A stretch of DNA of 58,862 bases, taken from contig CAYILR010000025.1 in the NCBI GenBank assembly GCA_964364175.1, positions 1 through 58,862 of the forward strand, read 5' to 3'. The notes under the pieces are model-generated. The model was not told where the DNA came from. It saw only the letters and a list, made by a program, of their open reading frames with translations, and did not search any database. The stretch's first letter is position 1. Each line of letters opens with the position of its first letter. The DNA is from CAYILR01 sp964364175 (GTDB taxonomy: Bacteria; Bdellovibrionota; UBA1018). Shown in pieces: positions 32,829 to 40,996 of this stretch. The position numbers were made by a program, and so were the translations under genes.

Positions 32829-34228
32829 AAGGTCACCCCTAAATCCCAAGCCACTTGTCTCAAAAGAATAGCCAGCTGCACTTTGGCTTGAGCCAGATCA
32901 ATCTGGGATTGCAGCAAGTCGTTTTGACTGGAAAGAAGATCGCTCATATTTGATTTGCCCAGCTCATAGCTTTTCTTTGTCAAACGCGCGATCTCCTGCT
33001 GCTGTTCCAATTGAATCCCCAGCGAATAAACATTTTTCTCCTGCGACTGAGCCTGCGAAAGCCGATTCTTGACTTCGTTCTTGATCCGCTCCCGATTTTT
33101 ATCCGACTGCAATTCAGCCGCTCGAGCCGCCTGCGAACTCTCGCTCCAATTACTGAAGAATCGCCCTCCCGCGAATATCGGAACCGTCAAAACCACTGCG
33201 ATGGAATAAGATCGATTTCCTTCCTTGAAAGTATCATCCCAGTTTTTGCCCTGCTTGTTGACGTTCCCCTGCAAAGCTAAATCCGGAAACTCCTCGGACA
33301 TGAGCTGTTGGGAACGTTTTAAAGCCAAGGATTCTTCTCGAACAGCAGCCAAATAGCGAGGCCCGTCATGCGCCAGATTTTTTTCCACCTCGATCGAAGG
33401 ACCATGAATCACGGACGAAAGTTTTTCCTGAACAGGCGAGAGAAGCATCAGTGAATCCAAAGCTTGGAGAATTTGAGCCCCTGTTTCGAACGATGAAATC
33501 TCCTTCTTATCCAGAATTTCTGTCTCGCTCACTCCCATGTATTCGGCAAATCGACTGAGAGCGTCTTTTTTCTCCTGCTCAAAAGTTGACTTCTTGGTTT
33601 CCAGAGCACTTAAATTCACCTGTGCACGCAGAACATCGAGCTTGGTTTTATCTCCCAGATCGAATCGGAGCTTCACCTCTCGCAGCTGGTTATTGCCCAA
33701 CTCCAAAGCCTGGTGAGTCGACCAAACTTTGTACTGCTGAAGCAAGTACTGTCCCAAAAGCTGCCGCAGCCGCCAATCCAACTCAGTTTCCTGCGCCTCG
33801 AGCTGAAGCTCGTACCAATCAGAATCAGCCCATGAGGTCATCAACTGAGTATGTACATCACGCTTGTAGATGGGCATGTTCATCACCACGGTCCAACGTG
33901 ACAGGTCCACCTCCTGGGGCTTGAACAGCTTTGTATTATCGGGGCCCAGAGCCCCCCCTGTGATGATCGAAAAATCCTTGGAGCGCGCCTGCGAAAACTG
34001 CAAATTCACCGCCGGCATCCATCGAGTCAAGGCAGTGTAGGAATGGGCCCTTTTCTGGCTATATTGAGCCCTGAGAACATTGAGTTCGGGTGAGCGATCA
34101 AAAGCCTTTTTCCGGAATTCTTGAAAAACAGGCCATTCTGAAGCCGCGTAGGTGGGCAAGGAACCCAAGGCAGTAAAAACAATCAGAATCCAAGCGACAC
34201 CCATGAGGTTTTCTATACCAGAGTTCAT
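32825..34228 (-). CDS. TolC-family outer membrane efflux protein
   Basis: A 467-residue protein with a signal peptide (VAWILIVFTALGSLPTYAAS) and the two repeated TolC halves. Long coiled-coil helices lie at about 35-80, 140-230 and 290-440. RFDLGDKTKLDVLRAQVNLSALE in the first half and SYELGKSNMSDLLSSQNDLLQSQIDL in the second are the paired tip motifs (each here about 23-26 residues, key parts LGDKTKLDVLRAQ and LGKSNMSDLLSSQ). It forms the outer-membrane channel of the pump. First gene of tolC-macA-ATPase-permease, all overlapping. The operon runs toward the acyl/lipid cluster. Confidence 0.92.
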   Translation of the reverse strand: MNSGIENLMGVAWILIVFTALGSLPTYAASEWPVFQEFRKKAFDRSPELNVLRAQYSQKRAHSYTALTRWMPAVNLQFSQARSKDFSIITGGALGPDNTKLFKPQEVDLSRWTVVMNMPIYKRDVHTQLMTSWADSDWYELQLEAQETELDWRLRQLLGQYLLQQYKVWSTHQALELGNNQLREVKLRFDLGDKTKLDVLRAQVNLSALETKKSTFEQEKKDALSRFAEYMGVSETEILDKKEISSFETGAQILQALDSLMLLSPVQEKLSSVIHGPSIEVEKNLAHDGPRYLAAVREESLALKRSQQLMSEEFPDLALQGNVNKQGKNWDDTFKEGNRSYSIAVVLTVPIFAGGRFFSNWSESSQAARAAELQSDKNRERIKNEVKNRLSQAQSQEKNVYSLGIQLEQQQEIARLTKKSYELGKSNMSDLLSSQNDLLQSQIDLAQAKVQLAILLRQVAWDLGVTL

Positions 34229-34376
34229 TCCTGACCGCTGTCGAAACTTTGGTCAGTTGTTTTGAAAACCTGCAAGATCCCCTGCTGTAAGCCCCTGAAT
34301 TGCGGAATACCTTGGCACACCGATTGCTATCATTATCAGCAGAGAACTATTGAAGCGGAAGAAAGAGGAAGCGGTT

Positions 34377-35159
34377 ATGAAAAAATACGAAAATCTCCTA
34401 AACCAGTCACATTTAAACAAATTTATTGCCCTGGGAGTCCTGGGCTCAGCCATACTCCCGATCGCCTGTGGGACCAAGGCTCCGGAGCCTGCTGCACCTT
34501 CAGCGGCACCGGCAGCAGCTGCCCCAGCTACACCCGCATTGCCTGCTGGATGCGTTCCCATGAATCAGGCGATTGCATTTAGCATTGCGAACGCCAACGT
34601 AACCTACAATCCATCGTTGAACATCCCCCAATCGATTCAAGCCGGGGCTGTTCCTAACGCCACGGCAGCAGGAACCGTCAGCATCACTGGCAGCAGCACG
34701 GGCTCTGGCACGATCAATGGCCAAACCCCAGATGGATCAAACCTCACTTTTATTAAACTGGACTTGCCAAATGCGTCTCAAAGCGGCTCAGCTACCCAGC
34801 AAGTGCAAGGCAACGGAAACGGCTTCATCACCCTGAGCGCCACTGCACAGCAAGGTTTCCAAGCACAAAACACTCAGCAGCTCTGCATCAGTGGGATCGC
34901 GATCAACGGGTCGACCGCCAAGAACCAACAAGGTGGAATTACTTTCAGCGGAACTGTTTACCTGAATTTTAACGGTGGAAATCAAAACGTTCCCCTGAAT
35001 TTTGCTTCTGCAGCCCCGGTCAACAATTCAGCAGTGACACCGACCACCCCTCAGCAGTACGACTCGGGCACAGGTGGGTGGAAACCTGCGCCAGCACCAA
35101 CACCGATCCCACGCGATCGCTTCGACATCAAGCCCGGTCGATTCAAATTTAAACTATAG
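34377..35159 (+). CDS. Hypothetical lipoprotein
   Basis: About 260 residues from the ATG at 34377, with GAGGAA seven bases upstream. The lipoprotein signal has the lipobox LPIACG. Next is an Ala/Pro linker, then a Ser/Thr/Gly/Asn-rich beta-type domain (about 65-230: TVSITGSSTGSGTINGQT, LCISGIAINGSTAKNQQGGI) with two Cys that may pair. The C-terminus is Pro-rich, then basic (RFDIKPGRFKFKL). Likely outer-membrane or surface-anchored. No family recognised. It is divergent from tolC and convergent with the topoisomerase VI operon, separated from it by a large hairpin and tandem repeats. Confidence 0.75.
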   Translation: MKKYENLLNQSHLNKFIALGVLGSAILPIACGTKAPEPAAPSAAPAAAAPATPALPAGCVPMNQAIAFSIANANVTYNPSLNIPQSIQAGAVPNATAAGTVSITGSSTGSGTINGQTPDGSNLTFIKLDLPNASQSGSATQQVQGNGNGFITLSATAQQGFQAQNTQQLCISGIAINGSTAKNQQGGITFSGTVYLNFNGGNQNVPLNFASAAPVNNSAVTPTTPQQYDSGTGGWKPAPAPTPIPRDRFDIKPGRFKFKL

Positions 35160-35160
35160 A

Positions 35161-35290
35161 TATTTCAGATTCTCAGAGAGGTTTTTTTCTCAGGAATCGC
35201 TCCGAACGTCATGTTCTCACGCTTAAGCCGCATCGTGCGGCCGCGTGAAGCGACTCCTGAGAAAAAAACCTCTCTGAGAATTAAATATCT
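35161..35290. terminator. Large nested hairpin, likely bidirectional terminator
   Basis: Perfect 27-bp inverted arms (35169-35195 and 35255-35281) contain seven T/A in a row, and the outer flanks (AGATATTT) also pair with a small bulge. The 59-base interior folds further: TCGCT/AGCGA, CACGC/GCGTG and GCCGCA-TCG-TGCGGC at 35197-35253. It lies between the convergent lipoprotein and top6A genes. Its stem strength suits a bidirectional transcription stop, although the T-tract is inside the stem rather than after it. No target-site duplication flanks it. Confidence 0.6.
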
Positions 35291-35308
35291 GCGCGCCATC
35301 GATATAAT

Positions 35309-35427
35309 GAGCCTCAGCCTGAGGCGATTCAATAAAACGAGCCCTCAGCCTGAGGCGATTCAATAAAACGAGCCCTCAGCCTGAGGCGATTCAATAAAAC
35401 GAGCCCTCAGCCTGAGGCGAATCAACA
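35309..35427. repeat. 31-bp tandem repeat, four copies
   Basis: Units at 35309-35338 (30 bp, one C missing), 35339-35369, 35370-35400 and a partial 35401-35427. Each holds the near-palindrome CCTCAGCCTGAGG followed by CGATTCAATAAAAC. The units are adjacent without spacers, so this is not a CRISPR. The array ends 7 bases from the top6A stop. Confidence 0.9.
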
Positions 35428-35433
35428 ATCAGA

Positions 35434-36600
35434 TCAAACATATTCGCCGCGTTTGATTTTATCCACGATGATTTTTTCCGGCATGGTCGGATCGCGCGGA
35501 TTGACCACGAAGTAAGCCTGTTGCTCGCAACGTCGTTTGTGCTCCATGAGCCACTTGAGAATCTGTGCAAGACCTTTGTTTTTCTTGTCCTGAAAGAACG
35601 GATCGTTTTTAAGCGCGTCGGCTGCTTTTTTAAGAGCCCGAACTTCCTGAGGATCGTTCTCTTTGACTGGATAATCGTGCAGGTCGTATTTTTTGATATC
35701 TTCCGGCAAAACTCCCAAGAATTTCACATCCGGCGCAGAGAAATCTTCATTTCGGATGAGTGACGCGGCAGAACCCGCTTTCAGGGTTCGAAAAATATTT
35801 TGCATGGTGTATGCGTCGAGATCTCCGAAGAAATACAAAGGAGTCCCCAGCTGATCTTGAATCAGCTTGCACCAACCACGAACCGCGTTCGAAGGAACAC
35901 CTTGCGCGCCCATCACGATGCAGCTATGCCGCTTGGTGAATCCATTCGCCACCAAAGTGTTGGCGGTACCTTCGGATTCGACGATCAGGCAAAAATCGAT
36001 TTTCTTATTCACCCTCAATTTAAGATTTTGAGGACGATTCTTGGGCTGAAACGGCGAGGTCCCTAGCTTAGAAAGATCCACTGTAGCCTTCTCACCATCC
36101 AGCATGGTTTCTTCAACGATGAGCTGCTGCGAATAGGTCTGCCCACCCCGATCATTGGCGTAGCAATTCAACTCTTCACGATAGCATTCGAGCATCTCAC
36201 AAATAAAATCAATCGTGGAATCCGATTCATTCTGATCACTAAAATCGAGTGGTTTCAAAGAGAGGTTGTGTTTCACTTCACCTTTACTGATGTAATAAAG
36301 TTCGCGTTTGGTGTTCACCGCGCCGGTGTCTATGTTTCGCAACAGAACTTCGAGCATGAAAATCGCACGCGACATTTTTTGAACAGAACTGACGTTCAAT
36401 TCAGTTGCGACTTTTTTTCCACCCGGAGTCAGAAACCCGACTTTGTGATTATAAATCGCATTGTCCAGTGCACACTTGGTCGCATAAATCACGGGACGCT
36501 TGGCTTTTTCCAAATCAGCAAGCAGTCGCAAACAAAGCTCTTTGCTCAGCTTGGGAATCGTATCGTCCTTGGGACCTCTTTTTAAGGATAAACCACTCAT
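35434..36600 (-). CDS. top6A: DNA topoisomerase VI subunit A (Spo11-like)
   Basis: A 388-residue protein matching archaeal Topo VI A in length and order. The winged-helix CAP domain carries the DNA-cutting tyrosine in TKRELYYISKG; Y102/Y103 are adjacent, the second aligning with the Spo11 catalytic Tyr. The Toprim domain has LIVESEGTANTL (metal-binding Glu) and FFGDLDAYTMQNI (DxD). MGAQGVPSNAVRGW is the conserved block before it. With subunit B it forms a type IIB topoisomerase that passes one duplex through another with ATP, leaving two-base 5' overhangs. All active residues are present. Its ATG overlaps the top6B stop (ATGA). Type IIB enzymes are typical of archaea and plants and sporadic in bacteria. 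Confidence 0.92.
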   Translation of the reverse strand: MSGLSLKRGPKDDTIPKLSKELCLRLLADLEKAKRPVIYATKCALDNAIYNHKVGFLTPGGKKVATELNVSSVQKMSRAIFMLEVLLRNIDTGAVNTKRELYYISKGEVKHNLSLKPLDFSDQNESDSTIDFICEMLECYREELNCYANDRGGQTYSQQLIVEETMLDGEKATVDLSKLGTSPFQPKNRPQNLKLRVNKKIDFCLIVESEGTANTLVANGFTKRHSCIVMGAQGVPSNAVRGWCKLIQDQLGTPLYFFGDLDAYTMQNIFRTLKAGSAASLIRNEDFSAPDVKFLGVLPEDIKKYDLHDYPVKENDPQEVRALKKAADALKNDPFFQDKKNKGLAQILKWLMEHKRRCEQQAYFVVNPRDPTMPEKIIVDKIKRGEYV

Positions 36601-38249
36601 GCTTCCGTCTCATTTTCTTTGATGTCGCCCTTTTTCTTGCTCTTCTGCTGCTCGAGATTGTCGTGAGCTTCCTTGAGTTCTTTCTCGGCGCTCTTGGCAT
36701 CTTTGCCCAGAATTTTCAAAAGACCCTCTTCCGCACGCTTCTTGTGCTTGTCGTCTGCTCCGGTAATTCGACACAAACCTTCCACAAGAATCGGGCCGAA
36801 CTGCTGAATGTGGCGGATTTTTTCTTCGAGATCAGCAGCCTTGTCTTCTCGGCGAATATGTCGCGAGAGCTTCTGGCCGGCTTGCATCAACGCACGTCGG
36901 ATTTCTTCGACTAACTCATCCGAAGAATCAATGGTTTCCTTCGATGCATTTTTAAATTTAATAAATGGAGAAACTACGCTCACCGCGATGATGTAGGGGC
37001 CTTGAGGCAAAGACTCACGAGGTTGTCCCAATCCGTAAGCTCTCCAATTCACCGATTGAATGGACTGCACGATCGCGCATGAAGATTTGTCGAATTGCAG
37101 CGGAACTCGATTGGCGAATCGCAAAACCTGCACCGGAGCATCCGCTTCAACCGATTTATCTTCAAGTCTTGCCACAGCCACCTCGACTTGAATGGGCTTG
37201 AAATCGCAAATCGTGGGTTTGCGGGAAATCACGGAGAAGAAGTCTACATTCCCCAGGCGCTGAATACTTTTCGCCATCGCATCTTCGCCAATCGACAAAA
37301 CTGACTTCGTCGAAGGAGCCATGAGAGGCTGATTTTGAATCGCCATGAAAAGTTCTTTGAACTGAACTTCGTTCAAGTTGTCCACGGACTTGTCTAAAAT
37401 CCCCTTGGAGAGTTTGGCCTTCACCAGGTCCTTGAGAACTCCCTCGTGCACGCGAGAGAATCCGGTCTTGAGCCAAGTCGAAACTTTGGATTTTCCGAAA
37501 AGATGCGAATGCGCAATGAACTCTCCCAATTTCATCGTATGAGGGTGGGGTTCGGTCGCTTCGGGAATCTCGGGAATCGTCTCACTCACCCTTTTGATCG
37601 TCTGTTTGGGCTCATCGGGCAATTGGTAATGCAAAGTCAGATGAGGATTCACCAAGCTGGTGCCCGTAATATAATTCACCAGGCCTGCTTCACCGTTCAA
37701 TTGAATCCGACCATCGATCACGAATTCCACACGCGTACCGCTCGGACGATTCCAATCGAAGGTGTCTTTGTCTTTGACGACGCCTTTGTTGTGCTTGATG
37801 TCCACTTCCACAATGCAACGAACCGCCTTGCGCATGCTGGAGGTTTTGGTGGTCACTCGCGCACCCATCGCGCTAGTCAACTGGGCCCATGTCGTCGCAG
37901 CAGAAATCCCAATCCCCTGCTGACCTCGAGAACATCGACCTTTTCCGAACTTGGAAGACGCCAGATATTCGCCAAAAACTTTGGGGAGATCATCGGGATC
38001 AATGCCAGGACCATTGTCTTCCACAATGATTTTGATTTGATCCGAATTTTTGAGGGATCCGGCCCCAACTTTTTCGACCCAAACGGAAACTTCGGGCAAA
38101 ATCCCTGATTCCTCACACGCGTCCAAGGCATTGTCGACGGCCTCTTTGAGCGTCGTCAAAACAGCCTTGACTTGTGAAGAAAAGCCTACCTGTTGGAGGT
38201 TTTTTGAAAAATATTCGGCGGTGCTACTGGTGGTGATCTTGGATGCCAT
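36597..38249 (-). CDS. top6B: DNA topoisomerase VI subunit B (GHKL ATPase)
   Basis: A 550-residue protein. GHKL ATPase motifs: N-box EAVDNALDACEESGILP, G1 VEDNGPGIDPDDLPKVFGEYLASSKF (core DNGPGI), and G2 SRGQQGIGISAA. GTRVEFVIDG leads to the middle H2TH-like region (about 250-320). The transducer domain carries the switch-lysine region near LRFANRVPLQFDKSSCAI. A Lys/Glu-rich coiled C-terminal tail (about 490-550) is extra. ATP-driven dimerisation of B opens and closes the gate for strand passage. First gene of the two-gene operon; AACAGG precedes the start. Length is that of archaeal B subunits (about 530), so the enzyme looks complete, not a mini-A or Topo VIII fusion. Confidence 0.93.
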   Translation of the reverse strand: MASKITTSSTAEYFSKNLQQVGFSSQVKAVLTTLKEAVDNALDACEESGILPEVSVWVEKVGAGSLKNSDQIKIIVEDNGPGIDPDDLPKVFGEYLASSKFGKGRCSRGQQGIGISAATTWAQLTSAMGARVTTKTSSMRKAVRCIVEVDIKHNKGVVKDKDTFDWNRPSGTRVEFVIDGRIQLNGEAGLVNYITGTSLVNPHLTLHYQLPDEPKQTIKRVSETIPEIPEATEPHPHTMKLGEFIAHSHLFGKSKVSTWLKTGFSRVHEGVLKDLVKAKLSKGILDKSVDNLNEVQFKELFMAIQNQPLMAPSTKSVLSIGEDAMAKSIQRLGNVDFFSVISRKPTICDFKPIQVEVAVARLEDKSVEADAPVQVLRFANRVPLQFDKSSCAIVQSIQSVNWRAYGLGQPRESLPQGPYIIAVSVVSPFIKFKNASKETIDSSDELVEEIRRALMQAGQKLSRHIRREDKAADLEEKIRHIQQFGPILVEGLCRITGADDKHKKRAEEGLLKILGKDAKSAEKELKEAHDNLEQQKSKKKGDIKENETEA

Positions 38250-38307
38250 AACCTGTTATTAAGCCTATTGAAGCAGACGAGCCCGTATCCTGTCAACGAA
38301 ACAGCAA

Positions 38308-38433
38308 GAACTACCTCGAGATTTGCGATGGATGCGCGAAAAAAAGGGCGAAAAAACCGGAGTGTACACGTTAGTACATGAGGATTTTTTCGCCCTTTTT
38401 GACAAAGCAGACGCGCAAATATCGAGGTAGTTC
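38308..38433 (-). terminator. Nested hairpin terminator after the AI-2E gene
   Basis: Outer arms 38308-38327 and 38414-38433 match at 19 of 20 positions. Inside, perfect 16-bp arms (AAAAAGGGCGAAAAAA at 38341-38356 and its complement at 38385-38400) enclose TGTAC/GTACA. On the minus strand the inner stem is followed by seven T, a standard intrinsic terminator for the AI-2E gene, whose stop lies in the outer arm; on the plus strand it is followed by five T. It also shields the top6BA promoter, which must lie in 38250-38307. Confidence 0.8.
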
Positions 38434-39427
38434 AATCAATTACTTTTGGGAGCAGTTTCATGGATGTAACAAAGAGCGCTGCGAGAATCGGACCCACAAA
38501 AATTCCAGTCACTCCAAAGGCATTCAAACCTCCGATTGTGGCGACAAATGCGAGAAGCGGGTGAAAATTCGACGTTCCCCCCTTGAGCACCCAGGGGCGA
38601 ATGACGCCATCGAGCATGAACAAGAAAATGCCGACCGTCCCCAAAACCCAACCCACACCCGTGTTGTCATCCAAAATTCCGGCCTTCAAAGCAAGCCCGA
38701 GCGTGATCGGTGTGGCACCCAAGACAGGAACGAACGAACAAACGTAAACTAAAAGACTGATCAGTGCGACGTCCGACATCCCCACGATCCAGATGACGAG
38801 AGCAAAAATTGCTGCCTGAACTGTACCACTCACAATCCCCGCCCACATCACCGAGCGACACACAGCAATGAATGAATCAATCATGGCCTCAGTCTGCTCG
38901 CGCTTCAAAAACGAAGACTGCCTCACCCAAGCGCCCATCTTTTCTCCATCCAGAAGGAAAAAATAAAAACTCACCACCGCAATCACTGTACTCATCGCCA
39001 CATGGGGCAGCTGCGCCAACTGAAGCCCGAGCCACTCTGCTCCCTTTGCGCCCAGCGAAGTTCCCAGATCTTGAAGAGCCACCAGCCATTGCTTCTTCAT
39101 CCAAGGCATCCAAATTTTCAGTTTCAGCTCGATCAGATTCGCCCATTCAGTCGGCATCGTGCGCCAGTCGATCTGAGACCAGTGCTCCATTCCACTTTTG
39201 ATGGCAAGGTAAGTCACTAACGCAGAAGGGACGAGAACAATGACCACGCTGGCGAGCGTGATCACAATAGCAGCCCAACCCTTCCCCAAACCTTTTCGGG
39301 AGAGCTTGTCTTGGAGCGGATAAAGCAAAGCCGCAAAAACCCCGCCCATCAACACCGGCAGAATCATCGAGGAAACCGTCCAAAGAAAAAATGCGACTAT
39401 GAGTAGAAAAAAAGGTCGTTGCTTCAT
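38432..39427 (-). CDS. AI-2E family transporter
   Basis: A 331-residue membrane protein with about seven to eight helices. The first two are in FFLLIVAFFLWTVSSMILPVLMGGVFAALLYPL and GWAAIVITLASVVIVLVPSALVTYLAI, with a soluble middle loop (about 90-140). The family motif region is FVPVLGATPITLGLALKAGI, then GVIRPWVLKGGTSNFHPLLAFVATIGGLNAFGVTGIFVGPI (key GxxGIFVGPI). The family includes TqsA (autoinducer-2 exporter) and Na+/H+ antiporters, so the substrate is uncertain. Transcribed alone, it ends at a strong terminator and starts 21 bases after the M20 peptidase stop, so it may be second in that operon. Confidence 0.85.
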   Translation of the reverse strand: MKQRPFFLLIVAFFLWTVSSMILPVLMGGVFAALLYPLQDKLSRKGLGKGWAAIVITLASVVIVLVPSALVTYLAIKSGMEHWSQIDWRTMPTEWANLIELKLKIWMPWMKKQWLVALQDLGTSLGAKGAEWLGLQLAQLPHVAMSTVIAVVSFYFFLLDGEKMGAWVRQSSFLKREQTEAMIDSFIAVCRSVMWAGIVSGTVQAAIFALVIWIVGMSDVALISLLVYVCSFVPVLGATPITLGLALKAGILDDNTGVGWVLGTVGIFLFMLDGVIRPWVLKGGTSNFHPLLAFVATIGGLNAFGVTGIFVGPILAALFVTSMKLLPKVID

Positions 39428-39448
39428 CGAGTTGAATCCTCGCCTTTT

Positions 39449-40834
39449 TTATAACCTGGTTTTACCCAATTCCTGAAATAGATAAATTTGACTGAGGCAG
39501 GCTTTTTTAAAATCGCTGATCAATAGGCTTTCGTTTTCACCATGCGCTTGGGTGTAAGGATCCTCGACGCCGACCAAAATAGCGGGTGCGCCGCCCAATG
39601 CCTCCGCAAACGGTTTCACGAACGGGATGCTCCCGCCGCAGCCCATCGCGACTGGTTTGCGCCCGTAACCTTTTTCGAGCGCTCGCTCTGCCGCTTCGAA
39701 CGCGGGGCCTTCTGGAACGATGGACCAAGGTGGAGATCCTCGATCCGACTGAAACTCGGCGTGCAGACCCCAGGGGATCTGCTTTTTCACAAATTCGCGG
39801 AGCAGCCCCAGAGTTTTTTCGGGATCCATGTCGGCGACCAAGCGAATCGTGACTTTGGCCCAAGCAGAACCAACAATGATGTTGCCTGCTTGCTGCCGTG
39901 AAGAGGCTTGCAGCGCATTCACCGCCAGGCTGGGAAATCTCCAGACTTGGCCAAAAACCGAGGGGCCTTCTTCCAAAAGTTCCACGCCCGGCAACATCCC
40001 CGCCTGTTGTCGAAAATCCTCTTTTGTCCCCGGAAGTGCTTTCATTGCTTTTTCTTCGGCCGGCGTGATGGGACGAACCTGCTCCAAAATTCCGGGCACA
40101 GCGATGCGCCCATTTTCATCCGTGAGTGTCGCGAGAACTTTTGCAAGTGCCATGGCAGGATCTGGTACAGGTCCACCAAACATTCCCGAGTGAACTGGGT
40201 TTTTGAGTGACTTGAGTTCAATGTTCAGATCAATCAATCCACGAAGTGCAATCGTGATCGCAGGAATTCCACAATCCCAATTCGTCGTATCGGTCAGCAC
40301 CATGACGTCTGCGTCGAGTTTGGAGCGATAGGTGCTGAGAAACTGCTTGAGATGTCCGCTGCCGACTTCTTCTTCACCTTCGATCACGACCTTAACGTTG
40401 ACCGGAAGTTCTTCCCCGGTCGAAAGAATGGAATCGATTGCAGCCAAGTGGACAACAATCCCCGCTTTGTCATCTGCAGCACCTCGGCCAAAAAGTCGTG
40501 TTCCGCCGTGGCCTGGCTTTTCGGTGGGTTCAAAAGGAGGAGTCTCCCAGACTTCTTCGCGGCCTGGGGGCTGAACGTCGTGGTGGGCATAGAGTAGAAG
40601 CGTCGGTTTTCCGGGTGCCTTGAGGCGTTCACCATAAACATAGGGATGCGCACCGGGGATTTCGAGGAGCTGGATATTCTCCAGCCCGTACTTTTTCATC
40701 AAATCAGCGACAAACTGAGCACTGCGTCGAACTTCCCCTGCGGGAAATCCGTCAAAGCTGACGCTGGGAATGCGGACGAGGTTTTTGAGTTCGTTGAGAT
40801 AGGTCGGGAACTTTTTTTCTAGCAGATTTTCCAT
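39449..40834 (-). CDS. M20-family dipeptidase
   Basis: 461 residues from the ATG at 40834; the open frame to 40939 would run through the palindromic operators. Metal ligands: H in LLLYAHHDVQPPG with its Asp, the bridging Asp in GRGAADDKAG, the catalytic Glu pair in IEGEEEVGSGH, Asp in VLTDTTNWD, and His near the C-terminus (YTQAHGENES). A lid dimerisation domain spans about 195-355. Members cleave dipeptides (CNDP/PepV-like) in the cytosol; DapE/ArgE-type deacylation is less likely given the length and HHDVQPPG style. It is divergent from the exonuclease across paired palindromes. Confidence 0.9.
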   Translation of the reverse strand: MENLLEKKFPTYLNELKNLVRIPSVSFDGFPAGEVRRSAQFVADLMKKYGLENIQLLEIPGAHPYVYGERLKAPGKPTLLLYAHHDVQPPGREEVWETPPFEPTEKPGHGGTRLFGRGAADDKAGIVVHLAAIDSILSTGEELPVNVKVVIEGEEEVGSGHLKQFLSTYRSKLDADVMVLTDTTNWDCGIPAITIALRGLIDLNIELKSLKNPVHSGMFGGPVPDPAMALAKVLATLTDENGRIAVPGILEQVRPITPAEEKAMKALPGTKEDFRQQAGMLPGVELLEEGPSVFGQVWRFPSLAVNALQASSRQQAGNIIVGSAWAKVTIRLVADMDPEKTLGLLREFVKKQIPWGLHAEFQSDRGSPPWSIVPEGPAFEAAERALEKGYGRKPVAMGCGGSIPFVKPFAEALGGAPAILVGVEDPYTQAHGENESLLISDFKKACLSQIYLFQELGKTRL

Positions 40835-40876
40835 AATGAGCAGATTTGGCTCATTTACACGCCGTTGACAATACAG

Positions 40877-40951
40877 ACATTTCGCTAAACGCGAAATGTA
40901 AGCTGAATTGACGCGCTGAACATGCCCCACATTTCGCATTTAGCGAAATGT
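40877..40951. promoter_or_regulatory. Two mirror-image palindromes, putative operators
   Basis: ACATTTCGC-N5-GCGAAATGT occurs at 40877-40899 and 40929-40951. The second copy is the reverse complement of the first at 22 of 23 bases. Centres are 52 bp apart (about five helical turns), fitting a DNA loop by one regulator. They lie between the divergent M20 peptidase and exonuclease genes, whose promoters must be close. Confidence 0.7.
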
Positions 40952-40962
40952 AGTTCAATCTC

Positions 40963-40991
40963 TTGACTGCTTCTGCTGGATTGACAATAAA
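40963..40991 (+). promoter_or_regulatory. Probable promoter of the exonuclease gene, near-leaderless
   Basis: TTGACT at 40963-40968, a 17-base spacer, AATAAA at 40986-40991. The ATG at 40997 follows five bases later. The -35 box is 11 bases from the second palindrome. Confidence 0.45.
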
Positions 40992-40996
40992 AGGTC

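Noticed and set aside
35161..35290. MITE or insertion-sequence remnant with 27-bp terminal repeats
   Set aside because: No target-site duplication or transposase trace flanks it; nested internal pairing and its place between convergent genes fit a terminator better. It is not fully excluded.
35309..35427. CRISPR array
   Set aside because: The 31-bp units are directly adjacent without spacers, and no cas gene is in the window.
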